Below are positions 43,443 to 51,847 of a stretch of 64,000 nucleotides of DNA, one piece after another; within the stretch, counting starts at the first letter, position 1; each line of letters opens with the position of its first letter. A model generated the notes under the pieces. That model worked only from the letters and a program-made list of their open reading frames with translations, ran no database searches and was not told where the DNA came from. This DNA comes from Oribacterium sp. C9 (GTDB lineage Bacteria; Bacillota; Clostridia; Lachnospirales; Lachnospiraceae): contig NZ_MUHW01000015.1 of NCBI RefSeq assembly GCF_002007235.1, positions 1-64,000 on the forward strand. Reading direction: 5' to 3'. The position numbers and the translations under genes were made by a program.

Positions 43443-43563
43443 ATCATGAAAGTACGGATTTCTTCGCGCTGGCGCGCTCACGAAATCCTGGATGTATATT
43501 CGGAAATCGCTTCGCTCATTATATTCGCGCAGCTTTTTTCCTCATATACGACACTTTCATGAT
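43443..43563. repeat. 121-bp element with terminal inverted repeats (MITE-like)
   Basis: Ends are perfect 11-bp inverted repeats ATCATGAAAGT / ACTTTCATGAT. Inside are GGATTTC...GAAATCC with CGCGCT-GGC-GCGCTC, and ATATTCGGAAATCGC...TATATTCGCGC. Non-coding. Looks like a miniature mobile or structured element; no flanking duplication is obvious. Confidence 0.55.
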
Positions 43564-43564
43564 A

Positions 43565-43608
43565 GAAAAAGCCGGTTACGGTGTAAACACCCATAACCGA
43601 CTTTTATA
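43565..43608 (-). terminator. Terminator after the CdaR-type regulator
   Basis: Minus strand AAAAGTCGGTTATGGGTGT / ACACCGTAACCGGCTTTTT stem with a 3-nt loop, T-rich end. Confidence 0.85.
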
Positions 43609-43634
43609 TTTCAATTATCTTAATAATGTGAAGA

Positions 43635-44726
43635 TCAATAATCGATGGACTCCATATACTTCATATACTTCACTACCATAAGAGCGATCTTGAATGTGAT
43701 GGCGTCATCAAATACTCTGAGGTCAAGACCGGTTGATCTCTGAAGCTTATCCAGTCTGTAAACAAGTGTGTTTCTGTGGATGTAAAGCTGTCTTGATGTC
43801 TCGGATACGTTGAGGTTGTTCTCAAAGAACTTGTTAATGGTTGTAAGTGTTTCCTCATCGAACTCATCAGGAGAAATAGTTGTGAAGATCTCCTTGATGA
43901 ACATCTTGCAGAGTGGAAGCGGAAGCTGATAGATCAGACGTCCGATACCGAGGCGGTTATAAGCGATGATGTTTCTGTCCTCGTAGAAGATCTTTCCTAC
44001 TTCGAGAGCCATCTTTGCTTCCTTGTATGACTTGGAAACATCCTTGATCTCGTTTACTACTGTACCGAAGCTTACGCGTGCGTGGATCATAGCCTCTGTC
44101 TCCAGCATGTCGAGAATGGTCTCACCCACATGGTAAAGCTCCTCTGCTGTCTCGTTTGGCTTAACTTCCTTAACGACGATAACATTCTTCTCATCAACAG
44201 CTGTAACAAAGTCCTTTGTCTTTGTTGCGAAAAGTGTCTTGAGTGCATCCAAAGCACCTGAGTCGTTAGAACCCTTATCAGTCTCGATGATATAAACAAC
44301 ACGCTTTACGCCAATGTCTATGTGGAGCTTCTTTGCGCGGTTGTAGATATCAACAAGAAGCAGGTTGTCGAGAAGAAGGTTCTTTATGAAATTGTCCTTA
44401 TCGAACTTCTCTTTATACGCTACAAGAAGAGTCTGGATCTGGAATGAAGCAAGCTTTCCGACCATGTAAACATCGTCGGTGTCGCCCTTTGCGATGAGAA
44501 CGTACTCAAGCTGGTGCTCATCGAAGATCTTGAAAAACTGATATCCGCCTACTGCCTGACTGTCTGCCTGAGAATCTGCAAAGGAAGATACCATAGACTC
44601 TGTGTACTGCTCGTCTGAAAATGTAGAAGAAAGAATCTTGCCGTCGATATCGGCGATAGCAATATCGACTCTTGTAATGCCTTTCAGCGAGTCAATGGTG
44701 CTCTGTAAAACCTGATTTGAAATCAT
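43635..44726 (-). CDS. CdaR/PucR-type transcriptional regulator
   Basis: A 363-residue regulator. The N-terminal third resembles the putative sugar-diacid recognition domain of CdaR (QVLQSTIDSLKGITRVDIAIADIDGKILSSTFS). A GGDEF-like degenerate middle follows, and the PucR C-terminal helix-turn-helix reads NLNVSETSRQLYIHRNTLVYRLDKL (about 305-330). It probably senses a small carbohydrate-derived ligand. It lies 265 nt downstream of an orphan sugar-ABC ATPase and has its own promoter (44786-44814); it could govern carbohydrate uptake globally. Ligand unknown. Confidence 0.85.
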   Translation of the reverse strand: MISNQVLQSTIDSLKGITRVDIAIADIDGKILSSTFSDEQYTESMVSSFADSQADSQAVGGYQFFKIFDEHQLEYVLIAKGDTDDVYMVGKLASFQIQTLLVAYKEKFDKDNFIKNLLLDNLLLVDIYNRAKKLHIDIGVKRVVYIIETDKGSNDSGALDALKTLFATKTKDFVTAVDEKNVIVVKEVKPNETAEELYHVGETILDMLETEAMIHARVSFGTVVNEIKDVSKSYKEAKMALEVGKIFYEDRNIIAYNRLGIGRLIYQLPLPLCKMFIKEIFTTISPDEFDEETLTTINKFFENNLNVSETSRQLYIHRNTLVYRLDKLQRSTGLDLRVFDDAITFKIALMVVKYMKYMESIDY

Positions 44727-44785
44727 ATGTTCTCCTATCTTAACGGAAAAAAGAAAAATGTCCGCTGTTACCCATAATTAATTGT

Positions 44786-44814
44786 ATTTTACTAAAATCA
44801 ACATTTAAGTTCAA
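44786..44814 (-). promoter_or_regulatory. Promoter of the CdaR-type regulator
   Basis: -35 TTGAAC (44809-44814), 17-nt spacer, -10 TAAAAT (44786-44791) on the minus strand. Confidence 0.6.
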
Positions 44815-44946
44815 GGTTTCTTTATAGAATAGAATAATTGACAAAAAGATTCAAGTGACAATCTGCTTTTTGTTAAAGACAAATTGCCTATTCTGTTATT
44901 CGACATGAAGAGACTTTTCCATAAATTAAGAAGCCGGAACGTGTTA

Positions 44947-44983
44947 CAAAAAAAGAACCGAAGCACTACTGCTCCGGTTCTTT
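44947..44983 (-). terminator. Terminator after the sugar-ABC ATPase gene
   Basis: Minus strand AAAGAACCGGAGCAG / GTGCTTCGGTTCTTT stem, followed by TTTTTG. Confidence 0.85.
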
Positions 44984-44991
44984 GAAAAATC

Positions 44992-46104
44992 TTAGTTTGT
45001 GATGGTCTTCTCTGTCTCTTTGTCGAATACGTGGATCTTTGACTCGTCGATCGCAAATGTAACATTGGAACCTGTACGAGCTGCTGTCTTAGGGTTAACT
45101 CTTGCAACCCATGAAGCATCTCCGAGATCGAAGTAAAGAAGTGTTTCTGCACCGAGCATCTCGTAAACCTTGATCTCTGCCTGAACTGTCTGCTTTGGAT
45201 GAGCTGCTACGAAATCAGCCTCATCATGAATGTGCTCAGGTCTGATACCGAGAGTTACGGTCTTGCCTACATATCCGCCATCCTTAAGCTTTGCAGCCTT
45301 CTCCTTGCTGAGTGTAATTGTGTGATCTGCGAAAGTAAGTGTTACCTCGCCATTTACCTCTGCGCACTCTGCGTCGATCATGTTCATCTGAGGTGAACCG
45401 ATGAATCCTGCAACGAACTTGTTGCAAGGTGTATCGTAAAGGTTCTCAGGTGAATCTACCTGCTGGATGATACCATCCTTGAGAACGACGATTCTTGTTC
45501 CGAGTGTCATAGCCTCTGTCTGGTCATGAGTAACGTAGATGATTGTTGTCTCAAGAGACTTATGAAGCTTTGCGATCTCTACACGCATCTGAGCTCTCAG
45601 CTTTGCATCGAGGTTTGAAAGAGGCTCGTCCATAAGGAATACCTTAGGTCTGCGGACGATAGCACGTCCCATGGCAACACGCTGTCTCTGTCCACCTGAA
45701 AGAGCCTTTGGCTTTCTGTCGAGAAGGTGCTCAAGGTCAAGGATTCTTGCGGCCTCATGTACCTTCTGATCGATCTCATCCTTAGGTACCTTACGAAGCT
45801 TAAGACCGAATGCCATGTTATCATATACTGTCATATGAGGATACAGAGCGTAGTTCTGGAATACCATCGCGATATCTCTGTCCTTTGGTTCTACATCATT
45901 CATTCTCTTTCCGTCGATCATGAGATCACCGCTTGAGATATCCTCAAGTCCTGCGATCATACGAAGAGTTGTGGACTTACCACATCCAGATGGTCCTACG
46001 AAAATGATAAACTCCTGATCCTTTACATCAAGATTGAACTCCTTAACGGCAACGAATCCGTTAGGATACTTTTTTGTGACGTCTTTAAGAACTACACTTG
46101 CCAT
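44992..46104 (-). CDS. Orphan carbohydrate-ABC ATPase (MsmK/UgpC/MsmX type)
   Basis: A 370-residue MalK-family ATPase. GPSGCGKSTTLRMIAGLE is Walker A, ALSGGQRQRVAMGRAIVR the signature, FLMDEPLSNLDAKLR Walker B and THDQTEAMTLG the H-loop. The C-terminal TOBE/regulatory domain (about 240-370) includes GIRPEHIHDE. No permease or binding protein lies nearby, the hallmark of a shared ATPase that energises several CUT1 sugar importers in Gram-positives. The adjacent CdaR-type regulator fits a role in general sugar uptake. Confidence 0.92.
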   Translation of the reverse strand: MASVVLKDVTKKYPNGFVAVKEFNLDVKDQEFIIFVGPSGCGKSTTLRMIAGLEDISSGDLMIDGKRMNDVEPKDRDIAMVFQNYALYPHMTVYDNMAFGLKLRKVPKDEIDQKVHEAARILDLEHLLDRKPKALSGGQRQRVAMGRAIVRRPKVFLMDEPLSNLDAKLRAQMRVEIAKLHKSLETTIIYVTHDQTEAMTLGTRIVVLKDGIIQQVDSPENLYDTPCNKFVAGFIGSPQMNMIDAECAEVNGEVTLTFADHTITLSKEKAAKLKDGGYVGKTVTLGIRPEHIHDEADFVAAHPKQTVQAEIKVYEMLGAETLLYFDLGDASWVARVNPKTAARTGSNVTFAIDESKIHVFDKETEKTITN

Positions 46105-46273
46105 AATTGTTTGTCTCCTTATCAGCTATACATCTAGTACTATCAGCGGTATCTCCTCCGCTTTTTTTGAACTATCCGTATAATACTCTAATAAAAATTC
46201 AATCTCTAGGGCAGAGCTTCCCAAAAAGGAACGTCAAATTTTAGACAAAGTGTCGGTAGGAAAACCGGTTTTG

Positions 46274-46924
46274 TTAATAAAGACAAAAAATCGAAGTTTT
46301 TGTAATCTTAATCTTCCCTTCTTTCAGCAATTTGCCTACTGCACGCTTAAATGCGGCCTTTGACATGCCGAAATCACGCTGAATTTCGTCAGGTTGTACA
46401 GTTTTATCGGTGTATGGTACATGTCCATCGAACTTTTCTTTCAAAATGGTGAGTACCTCATCGGCATTTTGCTCATAAAAATAGGTCTTGATTTTGTCAT
46501 TTTTAATAACTGTCGCGTCTTCATGCTTCTTTGTGTACATGGTTGCGGCAAGGCGCTGAGAGTGATCCACATAAAGATAAACCTCGATGGTGTCACCCTT
46601 TTTGAGCTCGTAACGCATCTCGTGATAAGGAAGGAGTACATCTCTCTCAAGTCCGATATCAACGAAAGCACCGATGTTGGTAACATCCTTTACCAGTACC
46701 TTTGCTATCTCGCCCACTGAGATAAGGGGCTTCTTTGTAGTTGCTATAAGACGATCGCGGGAATCCTTATATACGAAAACCTCTATATCGTCTCCTATAT
46801 TCTTTCCGTTTGGAACCTGCTTTTTCGGAAGAAGTACGGATGCGCCTTCCTCGTCTGCGAGATATACACCGAAATCCTTTTCACGTGCTATCTTAAGTGT
46901 CTGAATCTTTCCTAATTCGATCAT
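46274..46924 (-). CDS. CvfB-like S1-domain RNA-binding protein
   Basis: A 216-residue protein with two S1-like OB folds, about 1-65 (KDFGVYLADEEGASVLLP) and 66-130 (DVTNIGAFVDIGLERDVLLPYHEM), then a linker and a C-terminal winged helix (DEIQRDFGMSKAAFKRAVGKLLKEGKI). This is the CvfB/YitL family, RNA-binding regulators of virulence and metabolism in cocci. Usual members are ~280 residues with three S1 repeats, so one repeat appears to be missing here. It stands upstream of the sugar ATPase but in the same direction after a thioesterase gene (30-nt gap), perhaps in one operon with it. Confidence 0.85.
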   Translation of the reverse strand: MIELGKIQTLKIAREKDFGVYLADEEGASVLLPKKQVPNGKNIGDDIEVFVYKDSRDRLIATTKKPLISVGEIAKVLVKDVTNIGAFVDIGLERDVLLPYHEMRYELKKGDTIEVYLYVDHSQRLAATMYTKKHEDATVIKNDKIKTYFYEQNADEVLTILKEKFDGHVPYTDKTVQPDEIQRDFGMSKAAFKRAVGKLLKEGKIKITKTSIFCLY

Positions 46925-46954
46925 TTGGTTTCCTTTCTATGATTGTGTCTGGAT

Positions 46955-47680
46955 TTATGAAAATTCTATATTGCAGTATACTTCTCCGGATTCATTCTGG
47001 AGACTGACTACCACGCTTCCGCTATCGGTCTGTCCGTATTTCGGGATCATGATGTCTCCGAGAACTGCTGCCTTCCTGTACTCTGCCCTGATACGACCGG
47101 AGGTGAAATGCACCTTTCCTTCCGTGGCAGCTGTCAGGACGTCGTCTGCAATCTGGATGTACTGAGCATTGTTCACATGATGATTTGTGTCAATGTGATG
47201 CTGCTCTACCTTTATGGCCTCACCGGTAGTGAGCTCCTCCGGTGCTGTAACTCTCCTGTCGCTTGCAGGCAGGTTAAGAACATTGTCTATTTCGCCGAAA
47301 GGCTCGATCATGTTTTCTTCTATCTTTACAGGACGCATGCGTTCTGTGTCGAAGTTGAACCAGAGACTGTCGGCTTTCAGAAGATAGTTTCCGTCGTTAT
47401 CCTTTACCCAGAAATTTCTGTGGGCAAGAACACCTCTGAATTCGTGAGGGCTTGTTCCGATAGATATATTTTCATACAAACGGGGCATACGTTCAATATA
47501 AATATCCCAGTAGCTGAGGAGCCATGCCCTGTGGATCTCGCTCAGGTGATCCACTGTGAGGCCTACGTCCGCTGAATGAAAGGTGCTGCAGTCCTGAAGA
47601 TAATTTACAAGCGCTGTAATAGTGATGTTCTGTGTCTCGTCTGTTTCTGAATAACGTACTCTTGCGTCAAACTCGTACAT
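46955..47680 (-). CDS. Acyl-ACP thioesterase
   Basis: A 241-residue FatA/TesA-like hotdog thioesterase (two tandem hotdog folds) that releases fatty acids from acyl carrier protein. The first fold starts MYEFDARVRYSETDETQNIT; the second contains HHIDTNHHVNNAQYIQIADDVL with the catalytic Asn/His region (D-x-N-x-H-VNN). The ATG at 47680 has AAAGGAG 6 nt upstream. The longer open frame to 47863 crosses the mscL terminator and is rejected. The free acids may be used in membrane turnover or excreted. Confidence 0.9.
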   Translation of the reverse strand: MYEFDARVRYSETDETQNITITALVNYLQDCSTFHSADVGLTVDHLSEIHRAWLLSYWDIYIERMPRLYENISIGTSPHEFRGVLAHRNFWVKDNDGNYLLKADSLWFNFDTERMRPVKIEENMIEPFGEIDNVLNLPASDRRVTAPEELTTGEAIKVEQHHIDTNHHVNNAQYIQIADDVLTAATEGKVHFTSGRIRAEYRKAAVLGDIMIPKYGQTDSGSVVVSLQNESGEVYCNIEFS

Positions 47681-47721
47681 GGTGCTCCTTTCATCTGGTA
47701 AAGGTGTATATGTGTACAATA

Positions 47722-47755
47722 AAAGCAGGTTCAACGTTTCCGCGAAACCTGCTTT
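47722..47755 (-). terminator. Terminator after mscL
   Basis: Minus strand AAAGCAGGTT / AACCTGCTTT stem with a 14-nt loop, followed by TATTG. A/T tail is short. Confidence 0.7.
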
Positions 47756-47961
47756 GATGCTGTGTTCTAAGGTGTTTCGTCCGTTTCGCGTATCTGCCGT
47801 CTCATACAACAGAGGTATCTCAGCGTATATCCGCTGAAAGTAATACCGGTATCTTAATCGCATTCATAAATAAAAGCAACAGATATTTTACTTTTGAACA
47901 ATCTTCTGAGAAGCAAATATTTCAACATCTGCCGGATCGAAACAGGCTTATGTAATACCGG

Positions 47962-48438
47962 TTATGCGTTCAGCTCTGCTGCGTCGATCTTGAAGCCTTC
48001 AAGCTTTGATGTGCAGTTAGGACATCTTGTAGCCTCGATCTTGATCTCAGACTTGCAGTATGGACACTCCTTTGTGGCAGGAACAGCAGGTGCCTCTGCT
48101 TCCTGTTTTCTCAGCTTGTTCATTCCCTTCACGAAAAGGAAAACTACAAATGCCATGATAAGGAAAGAAATAGCCTGAGTTATGAACTTTCCATAACCGA
48201 AAACCGCACCCTCTGCCACTGCGTCGGCGTAGACCTTTGTTGTCTGACCTGCCAGAGGGATGAACATGTTGTTGAAGTCGATCTTTCCTGTAAAGATGGA
48301 AAGGATAGGCATAACGAGATCGTCAACCACGCTCTTTACGAGAGCTGTGAATGCAGAACCGATGATCATGCCGACTGCAAGATCGATCATGTTTCCTTTT
48401 ACTGCAAACTCTTTAAATTCCTTGATAAAATCTTTCAT
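47962..48438 (-). CDS. mscL: Large-conductance mechanosensitive channel with C-terminal zinc ribbon
   Basis: A 158-residue MscL. MKDFIKEFKEFAVKGNMIDLAVGMIIGSAFTALVKSVV gives the N-terminal amphipathic helix and TM1; TM2 is FITQAISFLIMAFVVFLFVKGMN. It opens under membrane tension on osmotic downshock. The ATG at 48438 fits the family start; a longer frame to 48543 is spurious. After TM2 the usual helical bundle is followed by CPYCKSEIKIEATRCPNC, a double-CxxC zinc ribbon also present in a subset of Firmicutes MscLs. The ribbon faces the cytosol; its effect on gating is unknown. Confidence 0.95.
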   Translation of the reverse strand: MKDFIKEFKEFAVKGNMIDLAVGMIIGSAFTALVKSVVDDLVMPILSIFTGKIDFNNMFIPLAGQTTKVYADAVAEGAVFGYGKFITQAISFLIMAFVVFLFVKGMNKLRKQEAEAPAVPATKECPYCKSEIKIEATRCPNCTSKLEGFKIDAAELNA

Positions 48439-48552
48439 CGATATGCTCCTATTCTGCCCGGGACTATAAAAGATGCCTGTGCCAATGCTTAGATCATTCA
48501 GCTCACCGGATATAAGGTGGAGCCGTAGGCTTGAGGGCGACACCGAAACATC

Positions 48553-48603
48553 AAAAAAGATCCGGAGCCATGATTTTTTAATAAAACCATTTTACTCCGG
48601 ATC
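48553..48603 (-). terminator. Terminator after the ABC exporter operon
   Basis: Minus strand GATCCGGAG / CTCCGGATC stem around a 30-nt A/T-rich loop, followed by TTTTTTGATG. Confidence 0.8.
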
Positions 48604-48633
48604 ATGTGAAAATTCTATTTTATTCTGCTGTTT

Positions 48634-50154
48634 TTAATTTTTATATTCTGTTTCTCTCCACTTCAGGAACTCGGAAAGATCCATATCTATATAACTCATT
48701 TTATTATCGGTTCCGAGGTGAGGTGTGACTGTGACCTCGCAGTATTTACTGATCTCCTTAAGATCCGCTTCTGAAAGAGGATGTGCTCCGTCATAGTCGT
48801 ACTGCTGGAATTCCATGCCTTTTTCGAGATCCGCCTTGTTGTAGACCCTGAACATAATGTAGGTACTGTTCTCCTTGCCGGAGTTATAGAATTTGGCTCT
48901 GGACTGTCTGCGATAGTCTTCGAGTTTTTCTATCATAGCGTTGTAACGTTCTTTTTTCTCTTTTGGTATCACCATGGTGAATTCCACATTTGCCTCATGT
49001 GTCTCTGTATCTTCGCCACTCTCGAGAATGGTTCCGAGATCCTCTATGGATACAAATGCATCATAGGAATAACAGAGGTACCTTTGGCTGAACAGGTCGT
49101 AAGGGAGCTTGCTGAGACCGAAACCTTCTGTGGCCCATCCTGCCTTTGCGAAGCATAGGGAAGCCACGGTGGCAAAGACGAAATAGGCTATGGGGCGCCA
49201 TGTGATCTTCAGAGTTCTCTTGTAGACGAAGGATGCCACTATGTATATGAAGAACAGAAGGAGGTAGAAGAACTCCATGTTGTCCCATCCGTCGGAAACT
49301 ATAGACCATGCCATATCAAGAAGGATAAGGGCGAGGTAAATGTTTATGATGAAAGGATATGAAAGTATATCGTCGGAGATTTGTCCGGCTCTCTCTGCCT
49401 TTCTCTTTATGAAATGATATCTCAAAAGTACGATCGCGATAACGGCGTACAAAAACTGCAGCAGCACATAGCGGACACTGAAGATGGAAAGCTGTGCGTA
49501 CTCGGGCTCAAGGATGAACTCGAGATTTGAGGCAAGCATACCTGCAGGCGAAAGCATTACCGCAATATCGTATATGAAGCTGTCTGGCGGAAGATTTCTG
49601 CCGGCTATCATGCACTGCATGAAGATCATTATGGAGATCCCGACAACTCCGGGAAGTGTTGAGTAGGCTCCTATCATCACTATTCCGTCGAAGATGGAGT
49701 TTGCCAATGTATAGACCGCGGTGTTCACAAGTATCAGTACCAGCAGTGAATAGGCTTCATAACCCTGAAGGAGCAGAAATCTGTGTACGGGTACTGCGTG
49801 AAATGCCTTGGTGATCCACACGATGGCGGTGCCCAGTAAGAAGCTTCCGTAGGCCATGAGCCATGTTAAAAGTATGTTCGTCAGAAGCTGTTCCTTTCTG
49901 GAAACAGGGAGTGACAGGAACATGTCCACACTGTTCTTTCTGTGAATGTATGAAAAAAGAAGTACAGGTACAGCGGCACTGAGAAGTATGGAAAGAATAT
50001 TTCCTATGTTGGCGCAGGCTGTAAAGGTATCCTCCGGATGCAGGTGGTCATAACCGGTGAAGGAAATAAGCTGAAAGGCCACTGAGATAAGCAGGAAGAA
50101 AAGTATCGAGATCCTGCGGCTCTTTATCAGCCATTTGAAGTAGTTTTTATTCAT
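48634..50154 (-). CDS. ABC-2 type transporter permease
   Basis: A 506-residue membrane protein with about ten hydrophobic segments in two blocks (about 15-240 and 275-355) and a C-terminal soluble domain of ~130 residues. NSVDMFLSLPVSRKEQLLTNIL is characteristic of ABC-2 permeases encoded with YtrA-type regulators. It overlaps the ATPase gene by 4 nt. It probably forms an exporter involved in cell-envelope stress or antimicrobial response; the substrate is unknown. Confidence 0.82.
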   Translation of the reverse strand: MNKNYFKWLIKSRRISILFFLLISVAFQLISFTGYDHLHPEDTFTACANIGNILSILLSAAVPVLLFSYIHRKNSVDMFLSLPVSRKEQLLTNILLTWLMAYGSFLLGTAIVWITKAFHAVPVHRFLLLQGYEAYSLLVLILVNTAVYTLANSIFDGIVMIGAYSTLPGVVGISIMIFMQCMIAGRNLPPDSFIYDIAVMLSPAGMLASNLEFILEPEYAQLSIFSVRYVLLQFLYAVIAIVLLRYHFIKRKAERAGQISDDILSYPFIINIYLALILLDMAWSIVSDGWDNMEFFYLLLFFIYIVASFVYKRTLKITWRPIAYFVFATVASLCFAKAGWATEGFGLSKLPYDLFSQRYLCYSYDAFVSIEDLGTILESGEDTETHEANVEFTMVIPKEKKERYNAMIEKLEDYRRQSRAKFYNSGKENSTYIMFRVYNKADLEKGMEFQQYDYDGAHPLSEADLKEISKYCEVTVTPHLGTDNKMSYIDMDLSEFLKWRETEYKN

Positions 50155-51029
50155 GATCGTGCCTCTCTTTCAAGTTCATATATGAAAAGCTCTTCGAAAT
50201 TGACCGGAAGTATGTTCAGAAGGATCGGATCCATGGCTCTTAACTGATCTTCCACCTGATCCGCGTCTCCCCGGATGACCAGCTTGTATACCTGACCTTC
50301 CTTTTCGAACTGGAGGATGTCGAGGTCATGGAAGTCATCTTTTGTACGATCTTCCCTGAAGGCCAGCTGATACTTGTTAATGTTTGCCTTGGACTCTGAG
50401 AGATCTCCTCCGCTGAGTATCCTGCCGTCTTCCAGCATGGCGAAGCTGTCACAGATATCTTCAAGCTCCTTCAGGCTGTGGGACGATATGATGACGGAAA
50501 CGTCTTCGTCTTCGAGAAGGTCCGTCAATGCATTTTTGAAGTGGAGCCTTGCTATAGGTTCAAGTCCGTCATAGGCCTCGTCCAGGAGCATTAGCTTAGG
50601 GTGTATGGCGAGGGCGAACAAAAGTGATACTCTTCGCTTCATACCCTTTGAAAAGGTGGCGATGGAAGCCTTCGGATCAAGCTCGAACATCTTTAGATAT
50701 TTCTGATAGGCCTCCGGATCAAAATCGTACATGCACTCATAGAACAGCTTGAGGCTTTCTATGGTGGAGCCTAAGGGGAAGTACGCCTCGTCGCTTACGA
50801 AGGCTATCTTCTTCTTTGTGCTCATGTCGTAATATGTGCTTTTTCCATCGAGGGTTATACTGCCCGTTTCCGGTGCGTATACTCCGGCAATGGAACGAAG
50901 CAGGGTCGATTTTCCGGCGCCGTTTATACCTACGAGACCGACTATGGATTTTGTGTTGACTGTAAGGTTCAGGTCTTTAAGAACTTCTTTTTTGCCGAAG
51001 TTTTTTGACAAGTGTTCTATCTTAAGCAT
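50151..51029 (-). CDS. ABC transporter ATP-binding protein (YtrB-like)
   Basis: A 292-residue ATPase starting at ATG 51029 with GGGAGG 8 nt upstream. Walker A GINGAGKSTLLRSIAG (about 33-48), signature TFSKGMKRRVSLLFALA, Walker B LMLLDEAYDGLEP, then a ~75-residue C-terminal extension. The start overlaps the GntR gene by 8 nt and the end overlaps the permease by 4 nt, so the three genes form a tight operon. Members of the YtrBCDEF/BcrA-like group act in antibiotic or acetoin-related export. Confidence 0.9.
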   Translation of the reverse strand: MLKIEHLSKNFGKKEVLKDLNLTVNTKSIVGLVGINGAGKSTLLRSIAGVYAPETGSITLDGKSTYYDMSTKKKIAFVSDEAYFPLGSTIESLKLFYECMYDFDPEAYQKYLKMFELDPKASIATFSKGMKRRVSLLFALAIHPKLMLLDEAYDGLEPIARLHFKNALTDLLEDEDVSVIISSHSLKELEDICDSFAMLEDGRILSGGDLSESKANINKYQLAFREDRTKDDFHDLDILQFEKEGQVYKLVIRGDADQVEDQLRAMDPILLNILPVNFEELFIYELEREARS

Positions 51030-51381
51030 GGTTATCCTCCCCATATACCTTGTTCACGGCCGCGAGGACCTCTTCTTTTGTGATGCCGTTGTCCTTGAGC
51101 GGCTTAAGCAATGATGTTATCTGAAGCATTTTTGAATTTTCCATACTGATATTCGCTACATAGACCCCTTTCTTTGGCAGATTGTATACGTATCCCTTCT
51201 GCTCCAGCTGGGCGTATGCCTTGGCAACGGTGTTAGGGTTAATGCCGTTTTCCGTTGCCAGCTGTCTTACAGAAGGGAGCTTGTCGCCGGATTTCAGGAC
51301 TCCGGCTTCTATGAAGCTCAGTATCTGAGTCTGTATCTGCTCAAATATGGGCTCCTTGCTCTGAAGGTTGACAAGGAACAT
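51022..51381 (-). CDS. GntR-family regulator, YtrA subfamily
   Basis: A 119-residue YtrA-type repressor. Winged helix at about 10-75: PIFEQIQTQILSFIEAGVLKSGDKLPSVRQLATENGINPNTVAKAYAQLE. The short C-terminal dimerisation region (about 80-119) lacks an effector domain. First gene of the exporter operon, so autoregulation is expected. Two 18-bp direct repeats at 51479-51514, about 100 nt upstream, are a plausible operator. Confidence 0.92.
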   Translation of the reverse strand: MFLVNLQSKEPIFEQIQTQILSFIEAGVLKSGDKLPSVRQLATENGINPNTVAKAYAQLEQKGYVYNLPKKGVYVANISMENSKMLQITSLLKPLKDNGITKEEVLAAVNKVYGEDNHA

Positions 51382-51478
51382 ATTTCACCTCCGAATCTGT
51401 CAGTATAAGTGTCAAAACTCTATCTCACCCTTGTGTATGCACAGATATGCGGGATAGACTTAATGACACTCATGACAT

Positions 51479-51514
51479 CTGTATTAATTGTACTAGCTGT
51501 ATTAACTGTACTAC
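51479..51514. promoter_or_regulatory. Tandem 18-bp repeats, likely GntR operator
   Basis: CTGTATTAATTGTACTAG followed directly by CTGTATTAACTGTACTAC, 16 of 18 bases identical. Half-sites TTAATACA/TGTATTAA and TGTACTA/TAGTACA give local symmetry, and TACAGT/TACAAT could act as -10 boxes on the minus strand. Confidence 0.6.
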
Positions 51515-51648
51515 TATTCCGGTGAAATGCAACAGGGGTGTATGATTATTCAAAAAAAGTTAATGGAATGAATGGGGATGAAATAAAAAATAAAGAATTT
51601 AGTGAAAAACAGGGAAGGGAAAGCAAAAAAGGCGGCAGATATGATTGG

Positions 51649-51684
51649 GGCGGCATCCCACATTCCTTCGGAATATGGGATATA
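51649..51684 (+). repeat. Structured repeat, partial copy
   Basis: GGCGGCATCCCACATTCCTT through GGGATATA: the terminal hairpin (ATCCC/GGGAT with TTCG loop) of the ~115-bp repeat, lying 8 nt before the full copy. Confidence 0.75.
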
Positions 51685-51692
51685 TACGAGGA

Positions 51693-51808
51693 GAAAATGC
51701 CATTAGATGGCGCTAAAGCGCCGGGCATTTTCGTTTGATTTTGCCTTACGGCAAAACCAGCCTCGCCGCCTGGGCGGCATCCCACATTCCTTCGTAATAT
51801 GGGATATA
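51693..51808 (+). repeat. Structured repeat copy 2
   Basis: Full-length partner of 94-207, on the plus strand. Hairpins: AAAATGCC/GGCATTTT with inner GGCGC-TAAA-GCGCC; TTTTGCC/GGCAAAA; CGCC/GGCG; ATCCC...TTCG...GGGAT. Compared with copy 1, paired positions change together in at least four places. Lies downstream of, and opposite in strand to, tRNA-Gln. Confidence 0.8.
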
Positions 51809-51812
51809 TACA

Positions 51813-51841
51813 AAAAAACTCAGAGCCAAAGCTCTGAGTTC
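51813..51841 (-). terminator. tRNA-Gln terminator
   Basis: ACTCAGAGC / GCTCTGAGT stem, loop TTTG, then TTTTTTG on the minus strand. Confidence 0.85.
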
Positions 51842-51847
51842 TGAAAG

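Noticed and set aside
47681-47863. N-terminal extension of the thioesterase frame
   Set aside because: It crosses the mscL terminator, and a strong ribosome site precedes the ATG at 47680.
51538-51738. 66-codon plus-strand frame upstream of tRNA-Gln
   Set aside because: Its second half is translated from the structured repeat; no ribosome site or homology. Non-coding explanation is better.
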